This document shows, in pieces, positions 1 through 14,175 of a stretch of DNA of 64,000 nucleotides (its first letter is position 1; every line of letters starts with the position of its first letter). Position numbers and translations under genes: made by a program. The notes beneath the pieces are model-generated. The model saw only the letters and a list, made by a program, of their open reading frames with translations, was not told the origin of the DNA and did not search any database. Source of the stretch: Cololabis saira (Eukaryota; Chordata; Actinopteri; Beloniformes; Belonidae); assembly GCF_033807715.1 (NCBI RefSeq), contig NC_084587.1, forward strand, positions 15,729,517 through 15,793,516, in the 5' to 3' direction.

Positions 1-598
1 CATCATAAAAAAGATTGATTCATGCTCACCTTATAAGTGTAAAAGGAGATTTATTTTTGTTAAGACGGTTATTTTGGTAATTCAGGGTTCATTATTTTAT
101 AAATATATTCTTTATATTCTGATGTAAATCAGGGACTATAATGACACTAGTCAGTTTATCTGTAGTTATTAGTCTGTTTTAGATTGGGCGGAGTGATACG
201 CCACAGTACGGCACTAGGTGCTGTGTTGATGTTCTAAAATCCTACACTGTTGAGGGACATTAAAGTACACTGGAACTCAGCAGAAGTTTCCCTGTGTTTG
301 TCCTACTCACGACCCGAAAAAGGTTTAATTTAATAAGGTAAGGCTTAACTCTACACCAGCTTTACATAAGTAAAAGTTCAGAGCTCAAAATGGGACCGCA
401 AAACGGTACTAGTTTCTTCTGAGCGGAGTAAGATTTTGGTCCGCAGGTCGAGGCGCGGTCGGCACGCGCGTTACTAGTCAACACAATAGATTAATATTAA
501 TAACCCAATATCGCGATACAGTTTGTCACCTCCACGACATGTTTCGTGACGTTTTTGTATCGCGAAATTTCGTGGCACGATATATTGTTACACCCCTA
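1..598. mobile_element. Non-autonomous hAT-like element, copy A (left end outside window)
   Basis: This stretch matches 59850-60474 nearly base for base and ends in the same terminal sequence (ttgttacacccct at the right end). Its left terminus lies before base 1, so its target duplication cannot be seen. Relative to the other copy it lacks about 20 bases near 390-400 and one short GC-rich repeat unit near 450. It sits in an intron of klhl5. No transposase reading frame is visible. Confidence 0.8.
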
Positions 599-659
599 CT
601 ATTTATCTATGCATGCATGCATCTATGTATGTGTAATATTTCAGTTTCCTTGCTGTTAC

Positions 660-851
660 CTGTGTGCAGGTATCCGCCTCTCTCCAGCCACCAGTATAAC
701 ATCACACAGCTGTCTGGTCCTCAGGTAGCCCTCCATCTTGCGGAAAGACGTGTCGGCGTGTCCCGCGCTGACATGTCCCATAGCAGACAACATACAATCC
801 TCTGGCTCCATTGACACACACGAGGACAGCGTTGCACTGCTGTTGGACGTC
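660..851 (-). CDS. klhl5: klhl5 coding exon 2 (BTB domain start)
   Basis: This is 192 bp between a gcgcag acceptor and an AG|GTAACA donor. The first base completes the Arg codon split from exon 1 (AG|G). It encodes a Ser-rich linker, then the first BTB helix and strand ([18 protein letters not shown]), ending two bases into the next Arg codon. Longer open frame towards 1048 is intronic: it lies upstream of the acceptor and is Cys/Leu-rich without homology. Confidence 0.92.
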
Positions 852-3800
852 CTGCGCGACACACACAAACACAGAGAGGGATTAATGAAAACACAAACAC
901 ACAAAGCTGCAAAGCGAAGGAGACAAAAGCTTTGAGTGAATGCCGAGTCTCTTTCATTCAGGACACGGAGACAGATGTGTTGGAGGGAGCTGCACCAACT
1001 GTTATATATTCTCTGTGTTACCATATTTTCCTTCATATTCATTTCCACACTCTCTGACTTCTTAAACAGGGATACTGTATGTTGCCAGAAGCATACAAAA
1101 GCTCTTTAATGGTCCAATTACTAGGAGCGAATGGCTGGATAATTTTAGCCCACTTAAAAAGAGAATCTGGCAATTAAATTGCAGTGGGAACAGAACCCAT
1201 ATGATACGCAGTAATCACTCTGCTCTGTAACGGCAACCATTTTCCTTATAGACCAACAATGAGAGACGAAGCAAGAATTCCAGGACAGTCACAACCTGAA
1301 AACAGAAGAACTGTTTATTCTTATTTTCCAGGTAAATGCTGATAAGGTATGTGAGCTTGCCTGGTCATGTAGGTGTTAGATAAGCACCAAAAATATCCGA
1401 AACTCAATTATCAGCCATTAGGGCTCCCGGATCACATTCCAAATTTTGAAAGTCAGGAGGTGTAATTTCTTCTATTAACTTAAAAGCAGAACTGGAACTA
1501 CTGGAAGGGGAACTACAGCACAGAGGAGAAATAAAAGATTCCAACAAAACAAAAAATGATCCAGTTTCAACTCCACAACTGGAGAAAATCACACTGAGCT
1601 GCATGCGTCAACTAATCCCTTGTCGGTGGAAATCCCACAGTACTAAACAGCAATTTTCCACTTTTGGGAAAATAAACAGGAGAGAATCTTGAAAGAAATG
1701 TGATTTGTATACAAGACAAATGCAAAAAAGCGGATAACTAAAAATAGTTCTGTGTATGTGGCGTTTTTTTTCCCGGGTCCAGGTGAAATCCTGCACTGTG
1801 CCGGAGGTTACTACAGCTCCTCTGCCATTGTGTCTTTTCAGAACAAATCTCAATTTAGACAAGCTTGAGAGTCAAAAGGAGCCATCTATCTTCTGGATAG
1901 CTCATAGTTTATCACAATAATGGAGGATTTCTCAAAATAACCTCTCCATAGCCACAGATGCAAGTGGATCCACCTTTAGGTCCTGCAGTTGGGCGTCAGA
2001 TTTTTGGCACTGGCATCACTGCTTTTAGTGGAAATGGTAGCGCCCCAGAGGCTAATACTCATCCAAGTAATTGATGGAAACGGCAGTAAAAGGAGAATGA
2101 ATAATGCACTTTAGTGGACAGAGGCACAACTCATAATTAAAATCAGTTTTGCTCTCTAAAATATATCAGTCCAATTCTCAGAGAAGCAAGAAAAAAAAAT
2201 CTATTAAATGAAAGCAGGTTCAGGAATAATCCGCATTACTGTCAAGAAAAACACTTGCACACATGTTGAGCACACAGTATGAGTATTTATACTGTCTGTT
2301 TCCCTGTATTTCCTTCGGGATTAATAAAGTATGCATCTATCTATCGATCCATCTTTATATACCCATGTCGTTGTGTGTGTGCGTATTGTTGCTGATGATT
2401 TGTAACAGGAGTCATCTCACCGCTTCCATTTCCTTTATCCATCTCCTGTTTCCACTTTTATATCCTCAACTAATCTCATCATTCACCCCCTTCATTCCAC
2501 CTCATCACATCATCCATTTTTTTACCTTCCTTTTCTCTCCTTCCCATCCAGATATAACCCTCCAATGAAGCCAGATTTCCTGCGCTCAAGTGTACAACTG
2601 TGTGTGCATGCGTTTGTGCAAGTGTGTATGTAGATGCATGTTGTGGCCAAATACTGCCAAAGGAGATGGCTTTGAAGCAGCAGACGCTGCCCTCCAGTCC
2701 CTTCAACTGAGCCTGGCAGCCACTCAACATGGACAGAGAGAGAGACAAAGAGAAAAAAAGGGGAAAAAGAGAATGTCTCACCATGCAGCCAGATTTTTTT
2801 TAAACCCCTGCATCAGGCAAGGACACTCACCCAACTGTCATTCAGTGTCTCTTTCTCTCCGTCTCTCTCATACACACAAACACACACGCGTTCCAGCACA
2901 TTAATTGGAGTGGGGGGATGTAAATGTCCAAGGGTGGGTGGAGATGAACATGGGACAGAAGGACAGACAGAGAGGGTAAGTAAATGAAGCACACCAGGAT
3001 TAAATGGAGGAGAGCTGCGTGGTGTGAAAGTGAAAGGGAGAGGAGAAGAGGAGTGGAGCCGAGCCCAGCAGAGCCCTCAGGCACTCTGGGATTCTATATG
3101 CATCCTTTCTCATGATCCCATATGGGATTTTGCCACCCGGGCTCTTGAGGTATCATAGAGTACGCGGGAGCTTTCTGAGGAAGATGAGGAGTTGCATACA
3201 GAAGGGGAAAAAACACACACGAAAAATAAACATGCTCACAGTTTCACATGTATTCTTCAAAAACTAATCCGTCTGTTGGTATGGCAACCATGAAATGTGC
3301 AGGGATGTAGCTGTGTACATGTACCATATGTAATCAAAATCCATATTTGCTTTCTCCTTTGCACATGTAGATGAGATATGTGCGCCTGTGTGTGAAGTTA
3401 TTTTCCGGGCAAGCGCTGCCAAACAATCATAACGATGACTGAAGATGAGACATCGAGCCTCGTCTAACAATAGGATCATAATATTAGTCGTAAATGAAAG
3501 ACCAGACATTCACAAAAAAACCCATCAATGCTCACTTCCACCAAAAGCTCTTTGAAATTGTGTGTGTGAGATGTCTTATAAATCATTTATATTTTCTGAT
3601 GTGTGTCTTGGGAACAATGATTGCAGGCTTTCAAATACATAATTCTGCCCAATATAGCAAAATAAAAACACTATCTTGTCTACAGTCTCTCTTTACATCA
3701 TTACATTTATTGTTGCAATATAATAAAAACACGTGTGCATGTGCAGGGGATGAGTAACGTTATTGCTTTGTTTAGCTGTCTCCATGGCAACTATTATCTA

Positions 3801-6133
3801 AATGTCTTCTAACTTCACTACAGGTGGATGGCCACACTGATGCAGAAAACATCTCTATATGTCCACCAAAGCGCACAAACATTTCAGATTTTAGGTGAAA
3901 CATGTAACTACATAATCTTTTATAGTTGATCACCTCCTCTCTCAAAAGCAAAACACACAGAAAAGTCAATGTAAAAAAAAAAGAAAAAAAAAGCACAATT
4001 TCTTGTGCTTATCATACATCTGAGCCTGGTGAAGTGTTATTAGGGAGGTTGTGGCGGAAAATGAGTAGACCCCACCCAAAAGCAATCAGCTTTTCTCTCT
4101 CACACACACTTTTTTTTTTTTATATAGGTGTTTAAAGTAGCAACTGCAGATTTCCGGGAAAGATTCCTGTTTAGTAAACAGTTATAGTTTCCACTTACTG
4201 TAGTTGCCCGTAATAGGGACTCTGGTAACTCTGGTAATGCATCATTACCACACTTAAGATGAAGAAAACGCTGGTTACGTCTACCATCTAGGCTGGATTA
4301 TCCATTTATTGAACCGGGCGAGCGCCCAGGAGCACCAGCCAATGAGGGGGCACCAAATCAAATGACTAACTGGACCATATATGTCATATTTTGTTATTTT
4401 CTCTATATATTTGCTGGAAGAGGAGCAAACAGGTACAGCAGTAACCAATGATATAATAAAATTACATTAAAATAATAATTGTGTTTGAGTGAGGGCCTTA
4501 ACAACCTTAAATCTAACAGCCTACACATTGCTATTTTATTAATAGCTGTATTAGTTTTGCATGTAGTCCTCAGACAGGCCATATATGATGGAAATGATGA
4601 TAGTTAACATGTGGTGTTACATTGGCATTTGAGTTGCATTCTGATTGGAGCATCAGTGTAATTGGCGTTTGTAGACTCATGTCTATCTGTGGTGTTACTC
4701 TTAGTTGGTTGCTTGTCTTACATTTATTTGTAGTATGAGTGTTGAGCATGTACTTCAGCAAAACGTTCATGTAAATGTATGGTCTTTATAGTACATTTCC
4801 CTTTTTACCGTAAAACATGGGAGGAGGGGGCACTTCAAGTCTGGTCAGTCACCCTGGGGAACCACACTGAATTAATCCGGGTCTGTCTACTACGGAAGAG
4901 TATTAGGGCCATGGAGTAGAAAAAAATATTTGAGAGGGGAAGATTTTTTTTTTTATTGTGCACTTCGAGAAAAAAGTTGAAATGTCGAGATTAATGTTGA
5001 AATACAATTTCAAGAATAAAGTAAAAATTTCGTGAATAAAGTCGAAATTTGGCCTTTTTTCTCAACATTTCGAGTTTTTTCTCGAAATTGTACTTCAACA
5101 TTAATCTCGACATTTCGACTTTTTTCTCGACATTTCGTCTTTTTTCCTCAACATTTCGTCTTTTTTCTCAAAAATTGTACTTCAACATTAATCTCGACAT
5201 TTCGACTTTTTTCTCGACATTTTGACTTTTTTATTGACATTTCGACCTTTTTCTCAACATTTCGATTTTTTCCTTAACATTTTGATTTTTTCTCAACATT
5301 TCGATTTTTTTCTCAAAAATTGTACTTCAACATTAATCTCGACATTTCGACTTTTGAAAAAAATTCTTCCTCCTCTAAAATATTATTGTTATATTATTGT
5401 TATACCTAATACCCTGGCTTCCATAGTCTACCATGCTCACTTGTCAAAACTTTTTTTCTTCTTTCAAGGAAGTTATTGCTTTTTGTGCTTTTAAAAAAAA
5501 ATAGATATTCTTCTTTTGACCAAATATTGGCAACTTTCAGAAAGAAAAAAAACTCCAAAAAGCGCCAGCCCCAGCATCTCCATCCCTCCATCCATCCTAC
5601 CTGCAGGAGCTGGAGTCTGTCTCCAGGTGCGGGATCTCCTCGCATCCTCCCGCCGCCTCCTCCTGCTCGACCCCGGGTACCGGCGGGGGCAGTGGGGCCT
5701 CGCCGGGGGGCTCCATGCTCGACACCGGCCGGGAGCGCCGCCGGAGCGGCGGGGAGACCCAGGAGAGAGCCGCGGCGGGGCTCCTGCACTCCGGCTGGCT
5801 GAGGGAGCGGGTGCAGGAGCTGCCCGTGGCTCCGGCCGCCGCTCCGCCCGGACCGGGAAACTTTCCGCTGCACAGGTTAGAGCCCGCGCTGCCGCTGGCC
5901 ACCAGCCCGCCCGGGTGACCGCTGGCCGCCGTGGAGGAGTCGCCGCTGCAGCCGCTCACTGAGGCTCCGTCCCCGGAACCACCGCCGCCCGCTCTCCTCC
6001 TGGCGGCGGGATCTAGCGCCGGGGAGTGCGGCGGAGGGACCGCGGGGTGACCGAACCACCGCCATCGGATCCTGAGGATCTGCTTCACATCGAAGTCCCT
6101 CCGCGAGGAAGAGCCCGAGCCGCCGCTCGACAT
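660..6133 (-). CDS. klhl5: Kelch-like protein 5 (klhl5), N-terminal part; two coding exons, gene continues off the left edge
   Basis: Joined exons 6133-5601 and 851-660 give the first 241 residues of a BTB-Kelch protein, expected to act as a substrate adaptor for Cullin-3 ubiquitin ligases. Residues 12-28 read [17 protein letters not shown], the N-terminal signature of the KLHL1/4/5 subfamily. The exon junction reads [17 protein letters not shown], which matches human KLHL5 rather than KLHL1 or KLHL4 as I recall them. The second exon opens the BTB fold ([20 protein letters not shown]...RRIPAHR). The rest of BTB, BACK and the six Kelch blades must lie left of base 1. The start at 6133 is the first in-frame ATG of the open frame and matches the human short-isoform start. 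Residues 29-170 are Gly/Ser/Pro/Ala-rich and not conserved. The neighbours tmem156 and fam114a1 match human 4p14 order, which supports klhl5. Confidence 0.92.
852..4887. other. klhl5 intron 1, left part; no gene seen
   Basis: AT-rich intronic DNA. The only repeat-like pieces I see are a LINE-type 3' tail around 2291-2350 (cggattaataaagta-like sequence followed by TCTA units), short TG/CA runs near 2590-2640 and 2870-2890, and poly-pyrimidine stretches. Several short open frames are without homology or codon bias that I can recognise. Confidence 0.5.
4888..5430. mobile_element. Foldback element with ~20-bp tandem units (GAGTATTAGGGCC family)
   Basis: The left end reads TACTACGGAAGAGTATTAGG and the right end, on the other strand, reads close to TAGACTATGGAAG...GGTATTAGG. 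Inside, about 20-bp units built on GTCGAAATGTCGAG run in one direction up to about 5050 and then in the opposite direction to 5360, so each strand folds back on itself. No target duplication could be resolved. The ends match the element at 42306-43092. It lies only about 170 bp from the klhl5 exon 1 donor. Confidence 0.65.
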
Positions 6134-6330
6134 TCCAGCGAGGAAATGCGGCTTTTTCCCCCCTTTACAAAACCTCCACGCTGCAAGGCTGTGCGTCTCT
6201 CTTGGCAACCGCACGCCCGCTGACCGCGAGTGAGCGGAATTAAGCGGACTATGTGGAGCCGGGGAGGTGGAGAAACAGAGAGAAAGAGAGAGAGAGAGGG
6301 AAGGAGGTCTACTCTTTGAGTTGAACGTCA
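5600..6330 (-). promoter_or_regulatory. CpG-rich region over klhl5 first exon and promoter
   Basis: CpG density is high from about 5600 to 6240 and drops sharply on both sides. There is no TATA box near the start codon, and a GA-rich tract lies at 6270-6305. This is the usual picture of a CpG-island promoter; transcription is expected to start somewhere between about 6150 and 6330 on the minus strand. The exact start cannot be placed by eye. Confidence 0.6.
5601..6133 (-). CDS. klhl5: klhl5 coding exon 1
   Basis: This is 533 bp: 177 codons plus two bases, ending AG|GTAGGA. It encodes MSSGGSG..., the DFDVKQIL motif, then a long low-complexity Gly/Ser/Ala/Pro segment and an acidic end (ETDSSSC). 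Base composition is very GC- and CpG-rich compared with the surrounding AT-rich DNA. Open frames on the plus strand here are antisense shadows caused by the high GC content. Confidence 0.9.
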
Positions 6331-6355
6331 GTGCCGAAGCCTTAAAAACTCCTAA

Positions 6356-6509
6356 AGCCTGAATTATGGTTCTGCGTTAAATAGACGCAGCACTTACGCC
6401 GTAGGGTACGGCGTAATGTACGCGGAGACGCGCATCGTACGGTGCGTGTCGCCGCGTACCCTACGCCGTAGGCTCTACGTTGGTGTAACGCAGAACCATA
6501 AATCAGCCT
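6356..6509. mobile_element. Short palindromic MITE, PIF/Harbinger-like
   Basis: The element is 154 bp with terminal inverted repeats reading AGCCTGAATTATGGTTCTGC at the left and AGGCTGATTTATGGTTCTGC at the right (opposite strand). It is flanked on both sides by the trinucleotide TAA (6353-6355 and 6510-6512), as expected for PIF/Harbinger insertion. The GC-rich interior is also largely self-complementary. It lies about 220 bp upstream of the klhl5 start codon. Confidence 0.8.
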
Positions 6510-6574
6510 TAAGTGCAAACATCTGCTCGAGGGAATATGCAATGCCACATTTCTTCCAGATCATGCGTTGCAAA

Positions 6575-7109
6575 TAGGGATGCAAACTCCCTGAAACATG
6601 AATAAGGGACACCTCATCGGCAGCTTTCACCTTTCCTGGCGTGGTGAATTTTTTTTAGCCCCTTTTTTTGCAAGTGAAACGATTTTTTTTACTAAGTACT
6701 CTTTTCACTTTAATACAAAATAACAAAATGAACTGAATAAAATTAGTATCTTTCTTAAACAGAAACCTGTCCTGCTTAACTTAAAATTGCATAAATTGAT
6801 ACAAAACATTAGAAAGAGAGCAGAACATCCATTCTGTAATAGTGGACATTTTTAGTGCAATAACAAAAAGTGCAAACAGAAAGTGTGTAGAAAACGTGTA
6901 AACATATTTGTGCCTCAAAGGCCATGACTGTAGGCTACAGCTGTATTAAAACAGAAAAAAATAACTTATGAACTCAACAGCTCAGTGCCATTTTCCATTG
7001 GCATTTTATGACTATTTTTTGACTCTCACAGTAATAAAGGGACAAAGTGCGTCCCTTTTCAGCTCAATACGGGATGATTCAGTTTTTCAAGGAACGGTTG
7101 GCAACCCTA
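6575..7109. mobile_element. Non-autonomous hAT-like element
   Basis: The left end reads TAGGGATGCAAAC and the right end, on the other strand, TAGGGTTGCCAAC. The flanks are GTTGCAAA (6567-6574) and GCTGCAAA (7110-7117), an 8-bp target duplication with one mismatch, which is the hAT length. Internal sequence is AT-rich with no transposase frame. ataagggaca near the left and gtccctttt near the right extend the terminal complementarity. Confidence 0.7.
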
Positions 7110-7439
7110 GCTGCAAACCACAGAGAGGAGGCATGACAATTATCGGCATAACTCAGCAGGGAGAATACTCAATTAATAATAATACTCAACAGAGCTGCAT
7201 TGAAATCTGTGCCAGGCAGTATAGGTCAGAGAATGTTGAGAGCAAATTAAAACGCCAGCCTGTCTCCAATTAATCTTCAATAAACTGATTTAACTGTAAA
7301 TCTATGAAACCTTTCATCTGCAAAAACAGATTTTTAAAATAGGTGCAATATATCCATATGCAACAGACTCAGAGAAATGCAATATACAATTCTACAAAAT
7401 GTCTATACATCTCCATATATATGTGGTAACTATACAGCA

Positions 7440-11209
<3,770 letters not shown>

Positions 11210-12385
11210 TTGAATTCAGATCGGCTTTATTTATATAGCACTAAATCACAACAAATGTAATCTCAAGGCACTCCAGCAATCCTATTCAACTAATTCCGAA
11301 TTAGTCCAAATAATACCAGCCAATAAAGTTACAATAATAATTAAAGCTGCAAGCAGCGATGAACGGGCCCTCGCGTGTGCGATTTTCACAAATAAAAGTC
11401 AAGGACTCAAAACTAATTCCGATGACACCACCCACGAGTCTTTATGTCAAACCATTCAAAAGTTCTTGCAGAAAATAGGAACTATCACATATCGACCAAT
11501 CAGAAGAAGGGGCGGGGTTAATTTGCACCAATTATGGTCAAGGACTCAAAACCGACTCTGATGACACTATCCACGAGTCTTTGTCAAACCATTCGAAAGT
11601 TATGGCAGAAAGTAAGGACCATCAAATATCGACCAATCACATGAAGGGTGGGGGCGCGCTTTTTGGCATCTATCGTCGCCACGGTAATGCTTTTGACTGA
11701 GAAAAGTAATGCCCTTCGGCGCAGGATGGAGACGCACATTTTGATGTATAACGCACCTGGGTGCACGTTACAGTTTGGGCCGCATTAACGGCCCGGAGAA
11801 ATGTCATAAATTGCGCCAAAATTACACAGTTAATTAAAAATGGCCGACTTCCTGTTCGTTTTCGGCCATGGTGCAAAGAGACTTTTCTTTAAGTTGCGAC
11901 ATGATATAGATGTGTACCGATTTTCGTGCATGTACGTCAAACCGTATTGTGGGTCTTGAGGCACAAAGTTTTCTAGGGGGCGCTGTTGAGCCATTAGGCC
12001 ACGCCCATTAATGCAAACCATTAAATATTACATTTCGCCAGGCCTGGCTTGCGTGCAAAATTTGGTGACTTTTGGGGCACGTTTAGGGGGGCAAAAAGGC
12101 CCTAATTTCGTCGGAAGAAAAACGAGGATAAAAACGAGAAAAACTAAAATTCCTACAGATACAATAGGGCCTTCGCACTATAAGTGCTTGGGCCCTAATT
12201 ATTGCTTCACTAAGGAGCAAAACCTTCCTTCGATTCAATCCCCAGTCTTGAGCAAGAACCCAGGCGACTGTAGAAAGGAAAAACTCCCCTTCCACAGTAA
12301 GAAACGTCTGGCAGAACCAGACTCAGGAAAGGTGGCCATCTGCTTTGACTGGTTGTGAGTTGAGGACAGGAAAGAGAAGAGACAA
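11210..12385 (-). mobile_element. 3' end of an L2/Rex-type LINE, interrupted by another element
   Basis: 11210-11342 and 12196-12385 are the two halves of the same antisense LINE 3' region that occurs in sense at about 22650-23032 and antisense at 27317-27655. Shared landmarks are the tttatttatatagc end, the caggcgactgt block and the gcagaaccagactcagg block. The copy is split by an 853-bp insertion at 11343-12195. No reading frame of the reverse transcriptase remains here. Confidence 0.75.
11343..12195. mobile_element. Unclassified dispersed element with terminal hairpins, inserted in the LINE
   Basis: The element interrupts the LINE exactly and is flanked by TAATT on both sides (11338-11342 and 12196-12200). 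It starts AAAGCTGCAAGCAGCG, containing the hairpin GCTGC/GCAGC, and ends with GGGCC...GCAC...GTGC...GGGCCC, another hairpin. Two internal direct repeats begin tcaaggactcaaaac (near 11398 and 11539). I recognise it as a common fish repeat but cannot assign a superfamily; no transposase frame is visible. Confidence 0.7.
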
Positions 12386-13058
12386 GAAAAGATCAAAATA
12401 AATGTGAGCTTTAAGGAAAAAGGACTATAAATCAAGGCAACTCTGTGATTCCTTTTTATATTTTGCATCTAAGTGGTAAATGCTAACAAACATTTAAAAT
12501 TACTTTAAAAACTGTTAAGTGTTAATTTACTCCGATTTAGTTTTTTCAGTTTTGTCATTTAGGTTTCAAAGCTGATCACGACAGCTTTTAATGATCTAGT
12601 AGTTATTGCAATCCTTGTGATGAAAATATCCATCTGGAAAGGTGCAACTACATCTCCAGAATGCTACTTACGCTGTGAAATGGTGTCATATTAGGAAAAA
12701 AAAAAAAGCATGTATTTAGTGATGCTTCCCTTGGCAAGTATCGCAGCTTGTGAACTGTTTTTGAAGCCTGCCAAGAGTTTTGCAGGTTTGTTTGGGGAAA
12801 CATTGTGTTTTCTTCCCTCGAAAAGTTGTAAATGCTTGTGTTGTCTTACGGCCCTTTTCGACTACCACCTACTCAGCGCGCAACGACTCGGTACGGCTCG
12901 TCACGCCTCCACCCGCTTTGTCCTCGTTCGTTTTTCTACACCCAGGTGAGAAGTGGGCGGGTTGGAGCGAAGCTGCTGTGACGTATTTGATTTTGTGATC
13001 TAAACAGAGAAGACAACAACACTAAAGATGTAGAACCTGGAGGAGATGATATACAGCA

Positions 13059-13748
13059 CTGTCTCAGAAAATTTGAATATTGTGATAAAGTTCTTTATTT
13101 TCTGTAATGCAATTAAAAAAACAAAAATGTCATACATTCTGGATTCATTACAAATCAACTGAAATATTGCAAGCCTTTTATTATTTTAATATTGCTGATT
13201 ATTGATTCCCGCCGGGGGACGCTGTGGGTGCTGAAGTGCGTGTTAGTTCCCTCATGACTTCAGCGCCCACACCATGGGTGGGGTTGGCGAAAGGGCCTTT
13301 CTGTGTGGAGTTTGTATGTTCTCCCCGTGTTCCCTTGGGTAGCTAATGTGAGCTACCCTCACAAAAACATGCACACAGTCCTGGGCTACACATGCCCCCT
13401 CTGGCCAACCGGGGCGCCAGATGGGGTGGGGAGGATCCGGCCGGAATAACGTGATCCTTCCACGCGCTACGTCCGGCCGGAGAAACCCCACCCTGTCTGG
13501 TGAAAAGATGCGGCCTGCTCACTCCTCAGGTTAAGGAGGAGACCTGAGCTCAGTGCGGGGCCCTCCCGGGGTTGGTAGAGGATGGCAATGCCCAGGACCG
13601 TCACTTAGGTAGGAGCACGGGGTGGTAAAAATGGGAAAAAAAAAAAAAAAAAAAAAAAAATATTGCTGATTATGGTTTACAGTTTAAGATTAAGATTCCC
13701 AGAATATTCTATTTTTTTTAGATAGGATATTTGAGTTTTCTTAAGCTG
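13059..13748. mobile_element. Foldback element (ctgtctcagaaaattt family), nested, right arm truncated
   Basis: The sequence runs from ctgtctcagaaaatttgaat through gaaatattgcaagcctttta and, after a further insertion, through tggtttacagtttaagatt to gagttttcttaagctg. I recognise it as a widespread vertebrate foldback repeat whose complementary second arm is missing here. Removing 13202-13660 restores continuity across the target duplication. Confidence 0.6.
13202..13660 (+). mobile_element. Poly(A)-tailed retroposon with L2-type box, innermost insertion
   Basis: It is flanked by the direct repeat TATTGCTGATTA (13190-13201 and 13661-13672) and ends in about 26 adenines, showing target-primed reverse transcription. 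Inside, tgtgtggagtttgtatgttc followed by tccccgtgttc resembles the conserved 3' region of fish L2-derived SINEs. There is no obvious tRNA-like head (no clear A and B boxes), and no protein is encoded. Confidence 0.75.
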
Positions 13749-14175
13749 CGAGCGGCTTGGAAGTGACCGAGAGCTTGGTGGATCTTGTCGTTCCTTATCG
13801 CCCGTCTAGATCCCTTTTTAATTCTCTCCTCAGCCACCAGGTTTATGAACATCTGCACCTCAGAGTTGGATCATCAAACAGACCTTTGCTCTGCCATTCC
13901 CTGTCGGATAAAATGAGGAAGCCGCGGGCTGCTCTGGCGCTGACTCCCCGCTTCCTGATTCAAACTTCTGACGGCCCCGCCCCCCGACCAATCAGTGGCG
14001 TGTATTGTGATGACGTCAGATACAGGGCCGACTCAGCACGCTCAGAACCTCGGCAGAATAGATAGAGAAAAACTTGGCCAGCCTCTACCCGTCTCGGCCC
14101 GTAGTGGAAAAGCGCAAGACGGGGGCGTGGCGAGTAGAGGCGCGCAGAGTAGGTACTAGTGGAAAAGGGCCATTA

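Larger units (their letters stand above)
12849..14172. mobile_element. PIF/Harbinger-like element carrying two nested insertions
   Basis: Terminal inverted repeats are GGCCCTTTTCGACTACCACC at the left and GGCCCTTTTCCACTAGTACC at the right (opposite strand). TTA flanks both ends (12846-12848 and 14173-14175), the 3-bp duplication typical of PIF/Harbinger. The right end continues into a GC-rich segment with direct and inverted GAGTAG/CTACTC motifs. Its centre is interrupted by the elements at 13059-13748 and 13202-13660. Confidence 0.75.

Noticed and set aside
852..1048. N-terminal extension of the klhl5 BTB open frame
   Set aside because: It lies upstream of a clear gcgcag acceptor, and the real N-terminus is in exon 1 with matching phase.
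5476..5962. Plus-strand open frames over the klhl5 first exon
   Set aside because: They are antisense shadows of a GC-rich coding exon, without homology or promoter.
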